64,000 nt of DNA, from the NCBI GenBank assembly GCA_020055645.1, contig CM034547.1, forward strand, positions 59,956,909 through 60,020,908, given 5' to 3'. Within the stretch, counting starts at the first letter, position 1, and each line of letters opens with the position of its first letter. Both the position numbers and the translations under genes were made by a program. This stretch comes from Tomocerus qinae. Taxonomy: Eukaryota > Arthropoda > Collembola > Entomobryomorpha > Tomoceridae. Positions 13,301 to 27,395 of the stretch are shown one piece after another. The notes under the pieces were generated by a model. It searched no databases, had not been told where the DNA came from, and saw only the letters and a program-made list of their open reading frames with translations.

Positions 13301-13623
13301 TTACCATTGCATAAACCAACACGAGTCACATCAAGTGTCTTTTCTAGTTTCTTTTTTGATTCTCTGCCACTAGAATCGATTAAACCAGTTCACTTCTCCG
13401 TAGAGTTACATCAATCTCTGAGTAAGTACAAATATTTCATTTTCCTTGTTTCATAATTTAATGGGGCAGGAAATTGCATCTAAAATTAAATGCCATACCA
13501 TTATTATGATTTTACAATTTAATTTCGTTCAAATAGAAGATAAGTAGATGATTGAGTTATACGAGTGGATATACGTGGGTTAAACATTGTGTTAAATCTT
13601 GTCAGAATTTAACCAAAATCATC
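10376..13623. other. Long intergenic region, no gene recognised
   Basis: About 3.2 kb of AT-rich sequence with only short frames (up to ~83 codons at 12073-12324) that lack family resemblance or splice support. Small palindromic clusters occur near 11950-11990 (repeated GCTAGTAT) and 12405-12425 (ACAGTAC repeats). Confidence 0.55.
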
Positions 13624-15092
13624 ATGATCCGGGTTGAAAGTGCTGATGAACAAAAAGCTTTGGATCAGGTAAATCAAGTACTTAACTAAATTATAACGTT
13701 TATTCATACAAATATTTGCAGAATGAAAATGAATATTATGCAGTTTAGGGAAATTACTTCAGATTTGAAGAAAGATGATGTCACTTTGCTGCGGTTCTTG
13801 AGAGGTTATTATTATACCTTTGTTTTCAACATAAAAATTGAAAATGTAGTGCTATATTACAATTATAAATGGGAATTAATTAATTACATGTAAATTATAT
13901 GTGTATTGTTTCAGCTCGAGAACATGATTTGGAGAAAGCTGAAGAAATGATACGAAAGGTTTTTCAGGGGCAAAGCTATATTTACATAAATTCTGTTTTA
14001 TTTATGCAGGTTCTGTATAGCTTAGAATCATTTTTGTTATAGGATGAAAAATGGCGTGAAGAAGTTAATGTTTCCAAGTTTCTTCATTGGAAACCTTTAT
14101 CAAATGTCCTAAGTGATATGGTTTTTGAATGCACAGGAAAAGACAATGAGGGTCGACCAGGTTCTAATTAATTGCTTAATATTATCTACTTATTATGTAA
14201 CCGAGTTCAAGAGTTTATGGAAATTTGTTTTCCGTGCATCCGTAAAGCAAAAAAATGTTTTATATTCAAATGTTCGGGTTCACATAATAGATCATTGGTA
14301 ATAACTTACAAATTTTAGTGTTTTGGTGTCCCCTTGGCCGCTACAACACTAGAATCCTTATTCAGCAAGGATTAAGAGAAGATGTTTGCAATTTTCGCTA
14401 CCACCTCCTAGAAACAATGATGGATCACATTAAGAACAGCGAGGCTGATCAAATAACAGTCATTTTTGGCATTGAGCAACTCACCTATTGGAAAATTGCA
14501 AATATGGAAAGTAAGTAAAACATTTTTAAAATTTATCTGGAAGAGAAGAACAAAATGTTTTAATCTTCTACCTTAAAATCCTCTAATTTAATATAAAACA
14601 TATTGAAACTCATACATTTTATAGTTGGAAAATACAAGTATATAAATGTACATAAAAGTATTATTCATAGAATTTTATTCTAAAGTAGCAAATTTAAATC
14701 AATGAAAAGATGCTCAATCACAAAAAGATAACTTAAATTATATGTGGTACATTGTTTTTCCCATTACCAGCCATGCAGATCCTATACGCATCTCTAAAAG
14801 ACCTTCAACTTCACTATCCTGAAATTCTGAAGAAAATATTCGTAGTAAACGGTTAGCAATTTTATTTATTTAGTACTTGATTCTTCAATGCAAGCAAATG
14901 TAAATCTAATGACATTATTTTAATTTTATAGCTCCGTGGTTTTTTACGTACATTTACAACTTCATTAAACCAATCATGACGTCTCGTTCTAAAAGTAAAA
15001 TGGAAATTTACGACACCGACAAAGAAAAGTGGCTTCCAGCCCTGCTCAACATTATGCCTCAGAAATCTGTGCCTGCTGAGTACCTTGCTTGA
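13624..15092 (+). CDS. SEC14-like CRAL-TRIO lipid-transfer protein, copy 3
   Basis: Seven coding exons: 13624-13668, 13744-13804, 13915-13958, 14043-14160, 14319-14510, 14771-14851, 14932-15092; 233 residues. The 192-nt exon 5 is uncut here, where copies 1, 2 and 7 split it 18+174. It starts MIRVESADEQKALDQ, a good match to the family N-terminus. Motifs: TLLRFLRAREHDLEKAEEM, GKDNEGRPV, HYPEILKKIFVVNAPWFF, and an end with SVPAEYLA. The core residues around P-E-I-L-K and N-A-P-W are those of Sec14-type lipid binding. Compact introns (about 75-260 bp). AATAAA at 15143-15148. Cytosolic lipid or hydrophobic-ligand carrier by family; ligand unknown. Confidence 0.93.
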
Positions 15093-18000
15093 ATTTTACA
15101 GAATTCACCTTCAAGTTTGTACATTTTCTTACATCCATGTCTAATAAAATAGGAATTTCTTACACAATAGACAACACAAGACATGCGATTGGGGAAATAT
15201 TTGAAAATTAGAAAATATTAAGCAAAAGTTAATTGATGGGGAATGTCTTTTATTCCTTCGTGATAAGATCAGAGAGAGATATACAGATTTCAAAGCTTTT
15301 TTAGTAACAGAATAAAGTATATTTTACATAAAAGTGACTTTATTCACCGTCTATTTTTTACCGTAACATCGCATCAACAGTATTTATTGATTAGATAGGT
15401 TGATTAATATAAAAATATGGTATTATAATTATCTTTATTTTCTAAATGCAGGTTCATAGTTATTTTACTATTCAAAAAATTCTTTATGGATTCTCAATAT
15501 GACCTAATTTTTTGTTTTACTTATTACGTTTTTTGAATTTGTGTTTTCAGTTTTGGACTTGTTTTCGTTCATTTTTAGATATGGCACGAATTAAGAAATA
15601 TTTCAAAAAATTTGCAACTGCTGGTCACATTAAATTTCGTTGTTTTAAGTGCCTGTGTTTAGAAAATGATAGGCATTGCTTTGTTAGGAAAGGGCAGTAT
15701 GTTTTTTCCTGTTTTTTGAACTTCGCATGCTGAATTGATCAGCAATGTACACGCACAATAAGTTCAAGGGATACCTGTGTGCTAAGTATCATTTATGTAG
15801 CAACGTTATCTATACACAATCTCATGTAATTTTAGCTTCGTAGTGTGAGTGGTGCTACAATTAATTTGTGTGAGTAGCTGGAAAGGTGAATGCAGAAACC
15901 GGAACATTGTGCATGATTCTAAATTGTAATAATATTTATAGTGAATATTATATGTTGCGTAGGTCAGTTATTTGTGTTCACCAATTTCTAGTAAAGCATA
16001 ACTTACGTTTTCGTGCTACCATGTTCTACATCAAAAATTTAGTAAATACTGCTGTGTCTACTTGTAGCATTAAAACTTTCAATGAATGGTTCAGTACACA
16101 TGTTATAAATTCCGTTTGTATCAGTTTGTATCTAATCTAGAGAGCTATTGCTTAATGTTTCTCTACAATTTTGCCATAGGGCAGTCGCAAAGCACTGGTG
16201 CTATTTTTTCCTATATGACGTAATTCATTTTTTGTAGTCGTGTTAATTGAATTAAATGAATACTTTACACAAAAAATCTCTGAAACAATTACAATAGGTA
16301 CATTAAATCGTTCTTATAATTTACTAGGCTCCTATCATTATATGCGACTCCATTTTAGGTAAGGTAAAAGATTCGTCAGACACTTATGAAGGACGCTTTC
16401 ATAAGATGGATTTAAATAAACATTATAGGCAAGAAAAATATTTTACTAAATTTGGCGCAGTTCAATTCGGTCCAATTCAGTCGAATTCGGTCGAATTTGA
16501 TCCAATTCACACGGTCCAAAGTTGTAACTATTATACATTGTACCAGCGTTTGCGCATTTTGCATTTAGGATCATCTTACTTCACGTACACACACCGACGT
16601 AGATTATATAGATATATAGATAAATTTATTGCTTTATTTAAGACGGTCGTTATAATATAGAGATGTACTATCACATCAAGAAACAATATAAACAAGTTGA
16701 AAATTTAAGAACTCTACCCTACTTATGTATAATAGCCATGTTGTTTCAACAAATATGCAACATCTAAAATGTCGAGGTCACATTGTTTGTTATTAATTCA
16801 ATATTGTGGAAGAATTTCATTTTTGAAAATATCTGTTTACAACTTTGTACAAATACTCGATTAGGATTTGGTCTATTGTGCAGTCGTAGTGTATTATTAG
16901 CTACCTTATTTGTCATCACTCTGATTATCTATTCTACTCATGGTACAACATATTTATTTGCATCTAATTGATAATGATTCTAATCTACATATGCGTGTAT
17001 GCTAATTTTCACTAAACTTTACATTTCAATTTTTAAATCGAAAAGATGATTACTTCAATTACAGATTCACATTGTCAAATTATAGTCTGGGTCAAATGAC
17101 AAGCCTTGTTTGTAAGGCCATAGCAAGCTCAACGAAGCCCCTTTACAGATGTGGATTTTAAAAGCAACCAAACTATTTAAGAAAAACATTTTCTAGTGGT
17201 AAATAACCTTCTAATGCAAACTAATTAATATGGATTTCAGTGAGTTTTTTTGTGAATTGTTAACGTACATGTTAATATTGGAGTGATTACAAAGGTAAAA
17301 TATTGACAATATCTTCACAATTATAGTCAAGTATAATTTCTGATTGTATTAAAATACTTCATTTTACAAAATTGTAATTACGAATGGACCATGCATTAGT
17401 CGCAACAATTTAGAAATTGTTCCTTTTAAACTTTCAAAATTTTCATCCTTTTATTTTTGGATAGCGTTAGCTTCTAAAAGCATAAGTATCGCCATTGGCT
17501 AAGACAAGTCTGTAAACGTACATCTGCAAAAAACATTCTGTTTTCTGAGAATGTTGTAGAATTTTTTTTAAACTATCCGGAATATTTTGATTTGATAGAT
17601 CTGCACAGGTGAAGAAAACCTAAGGGGTAATATTGTATTTAGTAAAATGAAATACAAAGCAAGTTTTACATAATGGCTTGTAAAATGTAATGACGGCTCT
17701 GGCCTATACTAGCTTCTAATATTTTAGAGGTCACTGCCTGCCTTACATTTATGTTTTTGCTTAATTCTATTTTGCAGAGATTTGATTTACATTAGAAATT
17801 ACATATTTCACGTTAATGTCATTGTCACTACCAAACAAAGGGTTTGTTCATACAATAGGTATTATGCAAAGAAGAAAATATAATTGTGAATTCAAATAAG
17901 AGTGAGTAACCATTACTCTTGCACACTTGATTAACCGTTATCCTTTGTTTATTCTGTATTACACTCGTGATGGTCAAACCATGGTCATAATTAAAGTAAT

Positions 18001-20134
18001 AATGATACAATTTGATCTTCGAAGAGGTCTGAAACAATGACTTAAATTTCGTGAAGGATGTTTCTGTTCACTAGAAACGTGTAAAACCATTTTTTTCCTT
18101 TTATACCTAAAAGAAAATAAATACCCATGCACTCATGATCTTTTTTTGAGTAGTAGTTTACCTGGCTATTTACTCGATAACTGATGGATATGGAAAGGGA
18201 ACAAACAAATAAGCAATAAGATATGAATGATTCTTCGAAATGTAGGTTGAAAGGTGTTATTACGTTTCCTTGTACTGCAATGTACCTTGGAATACTTCTT
18301 AGAAGTTGAAAGTAGATTACATTTGATCAGATTGATGAAGATTTGAGGAAAGTAGAATCCACAGGGCCAAACTGTCTATAAGAGTAAAGTGATATCAATG
18401 ATATGTCATGCATCTGTTCAATCCCTACCTTTATGATACAAAACAGAAACAAAAGGCAGTAAAACGAAATAATCTTTATGAATACATATACTTTTTTGTT
18501 TCAATTTGACTAGTCATAGTAGTACTACTACTGATTAGTGGTAGTAGGGTTTGAGTAGGAATATACTCCGTATACACTATTATGTTTACAATTTCTACTC
18601 TTACTCGTTAGTTAGTCATTATTTCATGGTCAACATTGTTATTCTTATATAATAATGCACATTGTAGATTATACTAAACCACCAAATGCTTAAAGTTTAT
18701 TTACCCTGTGTATATGGCGACTCTGAATTTTCCAGAAGTAGGACATAGAGTGATGGTGTTTTACTTGACAGTAAGATATAGGTCAGTACGTTAAGGGTGT
18801 AATATATATGATGCATGGAATTAGCACAAAATAAACACAACTACAGCCACCAGAGATACAATACATGTGCTTGATTTACGTGAAATTGCCAGAGATGTAG
18901 GTAACATATCCTGAAGGGAAGATATCTCATGTAAATGTAGTCATTTTGTAGTAAAATGGACAGATACCGTGTGAGGGAGGCATGGCATCATGTAAAACTA
19001 TATTATATCATAAGTACACTTGCAAAATGGAAAGCAGTTTTATCTCTTATACATAGAATCAAGTAAACTTCCAATCAGTCTACCTTAACATACTTATTTA
19101 TTGACAGAATTCATTCTCGTAATAATACATAATATGAAGTAGTTGGTATTTGTATGCAGTCTTGCTAAGGAGCTCAATTGGGTCGTAACGCAGCTAAAAA
19201 TCTAGCATTTTTCTCTAGAATTGTTAAGTCATACTTTGGTAATACCGATGTGCAATTAGTAAATCTTGTGAGTAGAGATTTAGTTCATTCAGTTTTTTTA
19301 TATCTGTATAGCATCTATGATGAAACTTATACTAGAGCATTATTTACCGTAACTTCTAATAATATTTTATTGCTAATTGCTCAGCTCTCGTGAGAAAATA
19401 AGTAAAAGTTAATCCAGTGCATCTACTCTGGTACTTATGTGTACTACGTGCTAAATCACTTCTAATAAGTTAGTCATTAGTCAATGCACTCGGCAGTTTT
19501 GCAATTTCTTTTTCTTATAAATTCATATTACAATAATTTAATACAGGTATAGGACTAAACCTTCTCATTACTTTTCTCTGAATCATTGCTCATGTGTGCA
19601 TTTGAGTGAAATAGCAAATAGAATAAGGTTTAAGTATATCAGTCATATAAAAAGTATTGTATCTATCTATCTAGATGAGAGTAAAGGTGTAGTAAGATTC
19701 CTTTACTATAAAACTACATTATTATTATTATTTACCTAAGATTGCACATGCTCTTAACTTGATTTTATCTCAAGTCTCGACTAAACTGCAATAGTGCACT
19801 GACAAGTTTAATTCTCGTGTTCAGTATTTGCGTGTGCGTCTTCCAAACAGTGTCCTCAAAATTCACAGTTCGTATTCTAGTAAGTGTGAGTTTAATCATT
19901 TTCCTTCTGCATCTTGCAGAATACTAAACAGTATTCTTCCGTTGTCATACAATACTATTCACCTACATTTAGAAAAATTGTGCATAGAATTGTTGATCTA
20001 AAAGTGTTAACTGTTCATATGTTCTGACAGTTTTGGGTGAAGAATGAATCCTTAAGTCTACCATTTTTTAAAAAAGGGTCACAATATCCAATTTTAGATC
20101 TATTAGCAGTGAATTAACAATTAAACTTTCCAAA
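15093..20134. other. Long intergenic region, no gene recognised
   Basis: About 5 kb of AT-rich DNA. Open frames of 60-84 codons (for example 15512-15733, 15886-16140, 16406-16660) lack domains or convincing splice partners. Around 16459-16510 there is a short degenerate repeat of GGTC(C/G)AATTC-like words. A clustered CTACTA/TAGTAG palindrome sits near 18510-18550. Nothing else stands out. Confidence 0.55.
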
Positions 20135-22938
20135 ATGGTATTCCAAGTTGAAAGTGAGAAAGAAGGAACTTTGCTCCAACAGGTAACTTAAATCATATAT
20201 CTATTTTCATTTTTTATTTGCGTTTTTGATACACTACTATATCTTCACACTATATTTGTTTAACCACAGCTAAGAACAGCTACATCTGATTTAGAACTGG
20301 ATGAAGAAACTCTACTGAGATTTTTAAGAGGTAAGCAGTGAGCAATAGCTTTAGTGAGAACTCAATTCGCATATGCAAATCAAAGCTGCAATACACTTAA
20401 TTTTTTATGCTTCCACTTTTTATAAAACTTTTAATGATTTGATTTAGCACGAGAATGGAATTTGACAAGAGCCGAAGACATGCTCAGAAAGGTAAATCAA
20501 CATGCTTAAAGCTTTTACTTCTTATGTTCTGTTAATAATCCATGACTTGACCCAAATGTCATATTCGTACAAAACTTTCATTTGTGTATTCATTTCCGAC
20601 TTTGTCATTGTAAGTTAATTGCATAAAAATGTAATGAACGGGTAAGATTTATTAAATGGGATGCCACTAAAAGATAATGGATATTTGTCCAGATTAAATC
20701 GCCACTTATTAAAATAAACTGTTTATTTACAGTCTTTAAAGTGGAGGAAGGACATGGACATCTCTTCTTACAGGACTTGGGAGCCTCCCTCACCATTAAA
20801 AGAAGATTTCATTTATGAAATTAGTGGATTGGACAATGAAGGACGCCCAGGTACATGTTACAAGCTCGTCTCATTTTTACTATAGCTATTAAGCAATGCA
20901 AACCAATCACAAATATACTAGCTGCTTACAAATGGCAATTATAGTGCAGTGCAAGAAAATCTTACGTTAGATTTCTTCAAATCTCATCGTGCGCATTTGG
21001 AATCTATTAGGTTGAATCTTGGATTAAGGTATGCTAGTTTTGAAACCACATTGGCAAGACAGAAGAAATTTAGAGCCCACAATGTGATTTCTACATTATC
21101 TTAAGATTTGAAAATGCATGTCTAACTTTGTAAATGAAGCACTAAATAAATAAATGTGGTACATACAATTATAGATTTCCACATGCAATGGTCTCAGAAT
21201 TTTTGAAGTCATGCAAAGCCTCTGGAATGAAAAAAATGTAGATTTCTGCACAGGGTTAGAGTATGTTTTTCCAAAAGTAAATTAATCTGACCTTAGCACT
21301 AGTGGCTCTTTAAAATGGAAAAGGACAGTGTAACGAATATGGTATATAGGTCTCTGAAATATGTTTCTGAGTCAGCAAAGTTGCCAAGTAGCATTTATTT
21401 AGTGCAATGCACGGTTTGTCAGTCTTGATGACGTTGAGACGAAACTTGTGCTTCAACTTTTTGCGAAGGAGACTAATCGACTTCGTTATGCACTTAATGC
21501 ACAACTCTGCCTCCTTTATTCTTCACAAGCCAAATAAAATATTGTACCTTTAGACTTCTCTATATTTCACTACTTAGGATTAGATCTTAGATCTCCTCCG
21601 CTCAGCCGCTATATACAGATACTATCATTCATGGAATTAAGAACATTGTGAATGTAACTGTCAGCCTCCGTCTAGCTCTTAGATTTGGAATCAAGTTTCA
21701 TTTTACTTACACATGCAGGTAGGTCGACTGTGAAGTCCACACACTGCAGTATCATATGCCTAATACCTAAAGCCTAATAGCAGATGCCATTCATTAGTTG
21801 TTTCACGTAATCATCAACATGTAGTGTATTATTTAACATAATTAAACATGAATGCTTAACTGATTAAAGTTATTAATTTCGATTTGAAGCTCCGGTAAAT
21901 GAAGAGAGAATTGCATGACAATATTTCAAATCGTCGACTGTATAGTTTTAATGTCACAGAGACAGTACGAAAATGATTTATAGTACTGAATTGTGATTTC
22001 AGTATTAATGTAATGGTTGTTGTGTTCTTTTGAATAGTGGTTTGGGTACCTCTTGCAATATGGAGAGCTAGGGAATTTGTAGAAGCTGGATACAAAGAAG
22101 ATGTAATGAAATTCCGTTACCATTTGTACGAAGTCGTCATTGATGCCATGAAAAAAGTCAAAAGCAGCCAAATAACTCTCATTCTGGGATTTGAAACACT
22201 CACGTATTGGAAAGTTGCAAACCTCGAAAGTAAGTCTTGTAATTTGCTGTCATGTAGCAAATATTTTTATGCGAATGTTCATTACTGAATTATGATTGAA
22301 GTTATTATTCATTTCGATTAACTAATTGCTCTATTTAGCTATGCAAATTTTATACAGTGGACTAAAGGATTTGGAAGGTATGTTCAATTATCTTATCAAA
22401 GTATTGCTTAATCTTATTCTGCATGAGTAATTTAGCACTAAGTTGAAATACACTTCTATAATTAATGTTTTGTGTGGTTTGTTCTGTAGCAAATTATCCT
22501 GAAATATTAAAGCGATGCTTTCTTGTAAACGGTAAGTAATTCTGTTTTAATGTCTTCATTCTGATTTTATGGTCGAAATTAATACAAGTTGAGATTAATG
22601 GTTCGGTGCTCTCCTTCATAGCTCCATGGATCTTCCCTATGGCATACAATTTTTGCAAACCCATCTTTTCCAAACGAACTCTTGACAAGTTCAAGATCTT
22701 TAATTCTGACAAATCCAAATGGCTCCCAGTTTTCCTGGAAATTATGCCAAAGGAATCTTTGCCCTCTGCGTATAAAGACACTGATGAAGATTCAGCAAAC
22801 AACAACAACGAAGGAAATAAGATCAAAGCTATAATCAAGTCAAAAACTGAAAAGAATATTATTGAAGAAGAAAATTGTGATGTGGCTAAGCTCAGAATGG
22901 AATTAACAGCTGCAAACGAAATACTAGTTAAACCATAA
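20135..22938 (+). CDS. SEC14-like CRAL-TRIO protein, copy 4, with extended C-terminal tail
   Basis: Eight coding exons: 20135-20182, 20270-20330, 20448-20491, 20733-20850, 22038-22229, 22339-22377, 22490-22531, 22622-22938; 286 residues. The template matches the other copies, but the usual 81-nt exon is cut by an intron (DLE|ANYP), as in copy 5. Domains: CRAL-TRIO_N (TLLRFLRAREWNLTRAEDM) and CRAL-TRIO (GLDNEGRPVVWVPL, NYPEILKRCFLVNAPWIF). After the usual end (LPSAYKD) it continues ~50 residues longer than its siblings: an Asn-rich linker (SANNNNEGNK) and then a charged, probably helical segment (KSKTEKNIIEEENCD, KLRMELTAANEIL). This could be a coiled-coil or targeting tail. Intron 4 is long (20851-22037). 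The gene converges with IMPA1 on the opposite strand. Confidence 0.92.
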
Positions 22939-23515
22939 GTTGATTTACATAATTAGAATAGATTTATAGTAACTGCTGACAGTTGCAATCTTTAATGCAC
23001 TTTGTATTTCTTCCACCAGAGCTGTAGTATTAAATTAAAGTTTTGTAGTCTATATAAGGTCATAATGGGTTTTTAATTTGTTTTGTCCCGAATACCAAAC
23101 TTTTGAAAATTATACCCATTGCTAGTAAGAATTGTTAAAATGATCTAAAGATACTTTTAGTATACGAGTATAATGCGTACACGGTCAGGTTTGTTATGAA
23201 ATCAAAATTACTTCATTTTCCTTTAGTACGTAATTTTATTATATTATTATAAAGAAATTTCAAGCATGTATAATTGGTTAGTAATTCAGTTTTTAGACAA
23301 ATCATGCTTCTTTATTGTTTGTATTACAGAAAATAGTATAGTTCGCATTTAGCATTCATTCAAGGTGTTAGTATCACGCACAGATATGTAAGGACCGTTA
23401 CTGCAGTTGTAGTATAGTGTGCGAGTGTATACATTGTAATAGGTATTATTCGACATATCAGTGTTAAAGTAAATTATACATAGAATAACTAATACACAAA
23501 TTATTATAATAAAAT
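22939..23515. other. Convergent 3' intergenic region
   Basis: Shared by the 3' ends of SEC14-like copy 4 (+) and the inositol monophosphatase gene (-). An ATTAAA-like signal for copy 4 lies near 23034. A minus-strand AATAAA (TTTATT at 23311-23316) suits the phosphatase. Confidence 0.6.
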
Positions 23516-24997
23516 TCAATATTTAAAAAGAATCTTGTCATAATTAACTGTTTTTGCAATAGTTTGTGCCAACTCTTCCGTTCCAGCACAAATCACTTGC
23601 TTTTTCATGACATCAAACGGTTCTCCTGTATCAAAGTATAGAAAATTATTAGTACTCGTAAATAACACAGTTGTTGTATGCAGGTTATGTATTGTGTAAA
23701 GTTATCGTAGTTCAATTTTAAGTATAAAATATACCTTTGAAATTGACAATGGTTCCCCCCGCTTCCTTAACAAGTAGTTCTCCTGCTGCTATATCCCAAG
23801 GTTGAAGTCCGTATTCGAAATAACCATCGGCTGCTCCTGATGCTATAAAGGCCATGCTCTGGGCTGCAGATCCAGTCACTCGAATACTAAACCCGTCATG
23901 AAATGAAATTCATATTATTATTACTATCAAATCTTGGCTTTACAACATCAAATTAATTTGGCATATAGGCTACTGAATATTTAATCATTTATGGTACAAT
24001 ATACGAAAGAAATTACCCTTGAGCTTTGCCAGTTACTTTATTCAAATTACTCCAATAGGTTTCTTCGTAAAAAGCCATTTTTACAGGGTCTCGATACAGA
24101 CCCATGCACATAAGGGACTTGGTGATATCTGATTACAAGAATTAATTTGTACCAAATCAGTATTATTTTATTATAAGATGTTTTGTAAGAAATGGTTTAT
24201 ATCGGAGAGTATAAGATGTACGAAGATTTTTAGCCATTCTATACAGATATAGCTTTCTAAAGTAAATGAACAAAAATATTTATTGACCAGTTTGTGTAGT
24301 GCATTTTATAGGTTTTCCATTAAGAAAGGCTCCTTGTCCTTTTCGTGCCGTGTATAATAGATCCAGTATTGGGTTGTAGATTATGCCAATTTCAGGTATT
24401 TTTTTAATGTACAAGGCAATTGAAACAGTGACAAATGGAAATGTATGCACAAAGTTAAGAGTTCCATCAATGGGATCAATAATCCATGTAGGATCGTCTG
24501 TAAGCTCGTTTTTGCTTTGTGTTTCTTCTGCAATTACTCTAAATTAATATATTCATTATTTTGCAAATATTTTGAAATGTCAATTTTCTAGTCTTTTTTT
24601 AAATTTTCATTGCAATGCAATGGCCATAAGGCCATATAATATTCATGTTCGGATAAGGGATGTAGATTTAAAACAGAAAATTACTTGTGGTGAGGAAAAG
24701 TCTTTAGCAATCCATGAATTAAAATTTCTTCTACCTCTTTATCTGTTTCAGTCACTAAATCAGCATGGGAAGACTTTTCGCATATATCTTTTGGTTTATT
24801 CATAGCTTCCTTGATGACCTTTTTAAATTAAGACAAATATTTTAGATACTACAATGATTTTGTATGTAAAAAGTAAAAACCGTTATGCATAAAAAATGTC
24901 TTAACAAATTAGTTGAAGCTAGTTTTAATTTGCTTACCACTCCAACTTGTTTTGTCAAGCTGAGACACACTTCGTAAATATTGTCTAGTTCAGCCAT
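23516..24997 (-). CDS. IMPA1: Inositol monophosphatase
   Basis: Six exons on the minus strand: 24938-24997 (ATG), 24685-24818, 24288-24538, 24017-24128, 23735-23886, 23516-23625 (TGA). All phases agree and give 272 residues, close to the usual ~277. The enzyme is Mg2+-dependent and lithium-sensitive in the family; it hydrolyses inositol monophosphates to free myo-inositol for phosphatidylinositol synthesis. Signatures: LVTETDKEVE (41-50), the metal-binding pair in AEET (68-71), WIIDPIDGTLNFVHTFPF (83-100; Asp86 and Asp89), and the C-terminal motif WDIAAGELLVKEAGG (216-230; Asp217). All metal ligands I can place are present, so it looks active. Cytosolic, with no signal peptide. It is the only clear complete minus-strand gene in the window, lying tail-to-tail with SEC14-like copy 4. 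Confidence 0.95.
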
Positions 24998-26324
24998 TTC
25001 AATAAATTTCTAAAAGACTATTTGGAACGTCAATATGGGAATATTACATGTAAATATGGGGACGTTTTATGATGCTATGAACTGAAACTTACTCTGTAAA
25101 AAAACACTTGAATGTAGTGGGTAACGCTATGCAAAGGTTACTTTGTAATAGCGATTGCGCTATGAAGAGATGAAGTTTTTGAACTGAACAGATAAGCATA
25201 TTCTAAGTTGATTTATAATGTTACGGGGTTCTTATCAATGTTTTGTCACGCTGATTAAGTGGGTTTTAAGCATTTTGCAATACTTCCATATCGTCGATGA
25301 TACTCTTCTGGCAATCGATGACACAGGACGGGAATGTTAAGTACTTAAGTCACAGAACCGGAGGACTCTATCTTCTCTACTTGTGCTGTCTTTATCAGTT
25401 AATGGCCATAGCTATAAAACGAAGAACTGATAAGATTTAATCGTGATAAACACATGGTACTCAAATCATTGAATTGTCAAAACATATTTGTCCATGAAAT
25501 AATAATCCTGAAGTTTCACATCAGAATAATGGAAAGTTATGCTTATAAAAGCTGCTAAAAATATTTCTCGGTGCTTGTCGGCTTGACTAGGTCTAGATAT
25601 TACATAGCAAAAAGAAGAAAATATATTCATTGTGAATGGCATTAACTGTTACTGATGCAGTAGTTCAACTGAAGTAGTCTCACAGAATTTGTAACTCATT
25701 CGACATCTAATCAGTACTAGTACAGTTTATGTTGTCAGGTCAGGCAAAGGTACCATAAAAGCCCATAAAAGATCAAATACCATTGTTATAATTTTTTAAG
25801 ATTTTTTATTTTTTGAGATGTTTTATTTCACTTGAGTTTCCATTACACGTTATCACAATATATTAGTCATGTAAATTTCCAGCTAACAAGTCAAAATGAA
25901 GTTACATGATTCATTTCTATTACTCTATTAGAAAAGATTGTCTCAACTCTGGAATGGTTGATATTGATGTTTATACTTATAATCGTACAGTCTTAATGCC
26001 ATGTTTACTACACACTACACACACAGCACAACTTCGCATACACTTCATGTGTTTGGATTGTGATACGATTTCATATCATCCACTTATACATAGACATAAT
26101 TTTTATACAATTTGCGGTTATCTATTCGCACTAAGTACTTATGCTTCCAAATCACGGGTAAAGCTGCAGTTTAATACAAGACTTGTTGTTGAAGCCGATT
26201 TAAGCAGTATGAGACTAAGAATTTGTTATATTTTACTTCATATTATATGCATATTGAGCGGATATACACATATTTATGCTAATTGAAACTTCAGGAAATA
26301 AAAAAGTGTGGTAGTCTAGTGTTT
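24998..26324. other. Intergenic region upstream of inositol monophosphatase
   Basis: Holds the 5' UTR and promoter of the phosphatase on its left. A 126-codon open frame (+, 25906-26286) is the longest unassigned frame here. It has no domain I recognise, is rich in His, Tyr and Cys, and has no visible splice partners, so I treat it as probable chance. Confidence 0.5.
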
Positions 26325-26422
26325 TACATTTTCTTATCCATCAAAAGGCAAGATAGAAACATCATTAAGACTTAAATTAGACATGCTTTTATGAGTCATG
26401 CAGGATAATGAATTATTTTATT
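26325..26422 (+). repeat. 98-bp direct repeat, left copy
   Basis: Identical over all 98 bases to 27396-27493, an offset of 1071 bp. Begins TACATTTTCTTATCCATC and ends GAATTATTTTATT. Without flanking marks of a transposon it looks like a recent local duplication, or possibly an assembly effect. Confidence 0.95.
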
Positions 26423-27395
26423 GTTTGTGGTATTTAATGTAATATTTACTTTTTCCATAATCAATCCACCCAATGTATTGACCACATGATTTGTGACCTT
26501 AGACAACTAATTGAAGTGTATCCTATAAGACTGTCAGCAGTCAGCATTCCTGCAGCGAAAAGCAACATTATTGCGAAATGGGTCGTCGACCGTTGCAGTT
26601 AGATCATCTTATACTATATATCATGTACTTTCAATCATATGTATAATGAATTGTTTTTGGAATTGTAATTGAAAGACTCATTCATTCCTTGTTTGTTGCC
26701 ATTATGTTCTAAGCTATAGGATAGGCTACTTTACAAGGAAGTGTGTTAGGACATTTGGAAGGACTCTCTGAGCAAAGAAATCAATCAATACAATAATAAA
26801 AAATATTGTAGTAAAAATGATAAGGACAAGCAGGTTACTTTGAGATCTTGGGGAAACTTGAACAGGACAGTTGAATAAATGTTGATGTAACAATTTGGTA
26901 TTACCTCTAAGAAAATTGTAATTGTAAAGTGCAACAGGTAGATGTCTTTATGGCAATTATTAAACTACCTACTAAATTACATTTTAATTTTACTCTTACT
27001 GCATACTTAATAGCACCTACATGTATAAATAACTGATATACTGTACCGTAGCTACAGTACAGTATATCAGTATATTTACTTTTACTATACTAAAATACAG
27101 AATGAAACATTAGTGAAGGTTAGGACAAGACAAGTATTTCACAATATAGTTGTAGACAAGATTGACCAAGGTTACATTGTAATGTGTGTGATAATGTAGG
27201 TGACCAACCTTTGCAGGAAATCTTCGAAAATGTGTACTCGGTTGATGAGTAGATTTACTACATAAAATCAACGTGCTTAAATATCAATCAAACGTATTCC
27301 GGAAGTAGAAGCTTCATCAGAAGCCGAAGGTTTTTTCCTTATGTTTGATTTAATTCTGATCTGCTGTTACTTGAAAGACGTAAAAGTGGATTCAG
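26423..27395. other. Spacer between the 98-bp direct repeats
   Basis: No gene recognised. A small perfect hairpin occurs at 27033-27070: 14-bp arms CTGATATACTGTAC and GTACAGTATATCAG around a 10-base loop. Confidence 0.6.

Noticed and set aside
25906-26286. 126-codon open frame
   Set aside because: Longest unassigned frame, but no domain, signal peptide or splice partners; such a length is possible by chance in 64 kb on six frames.
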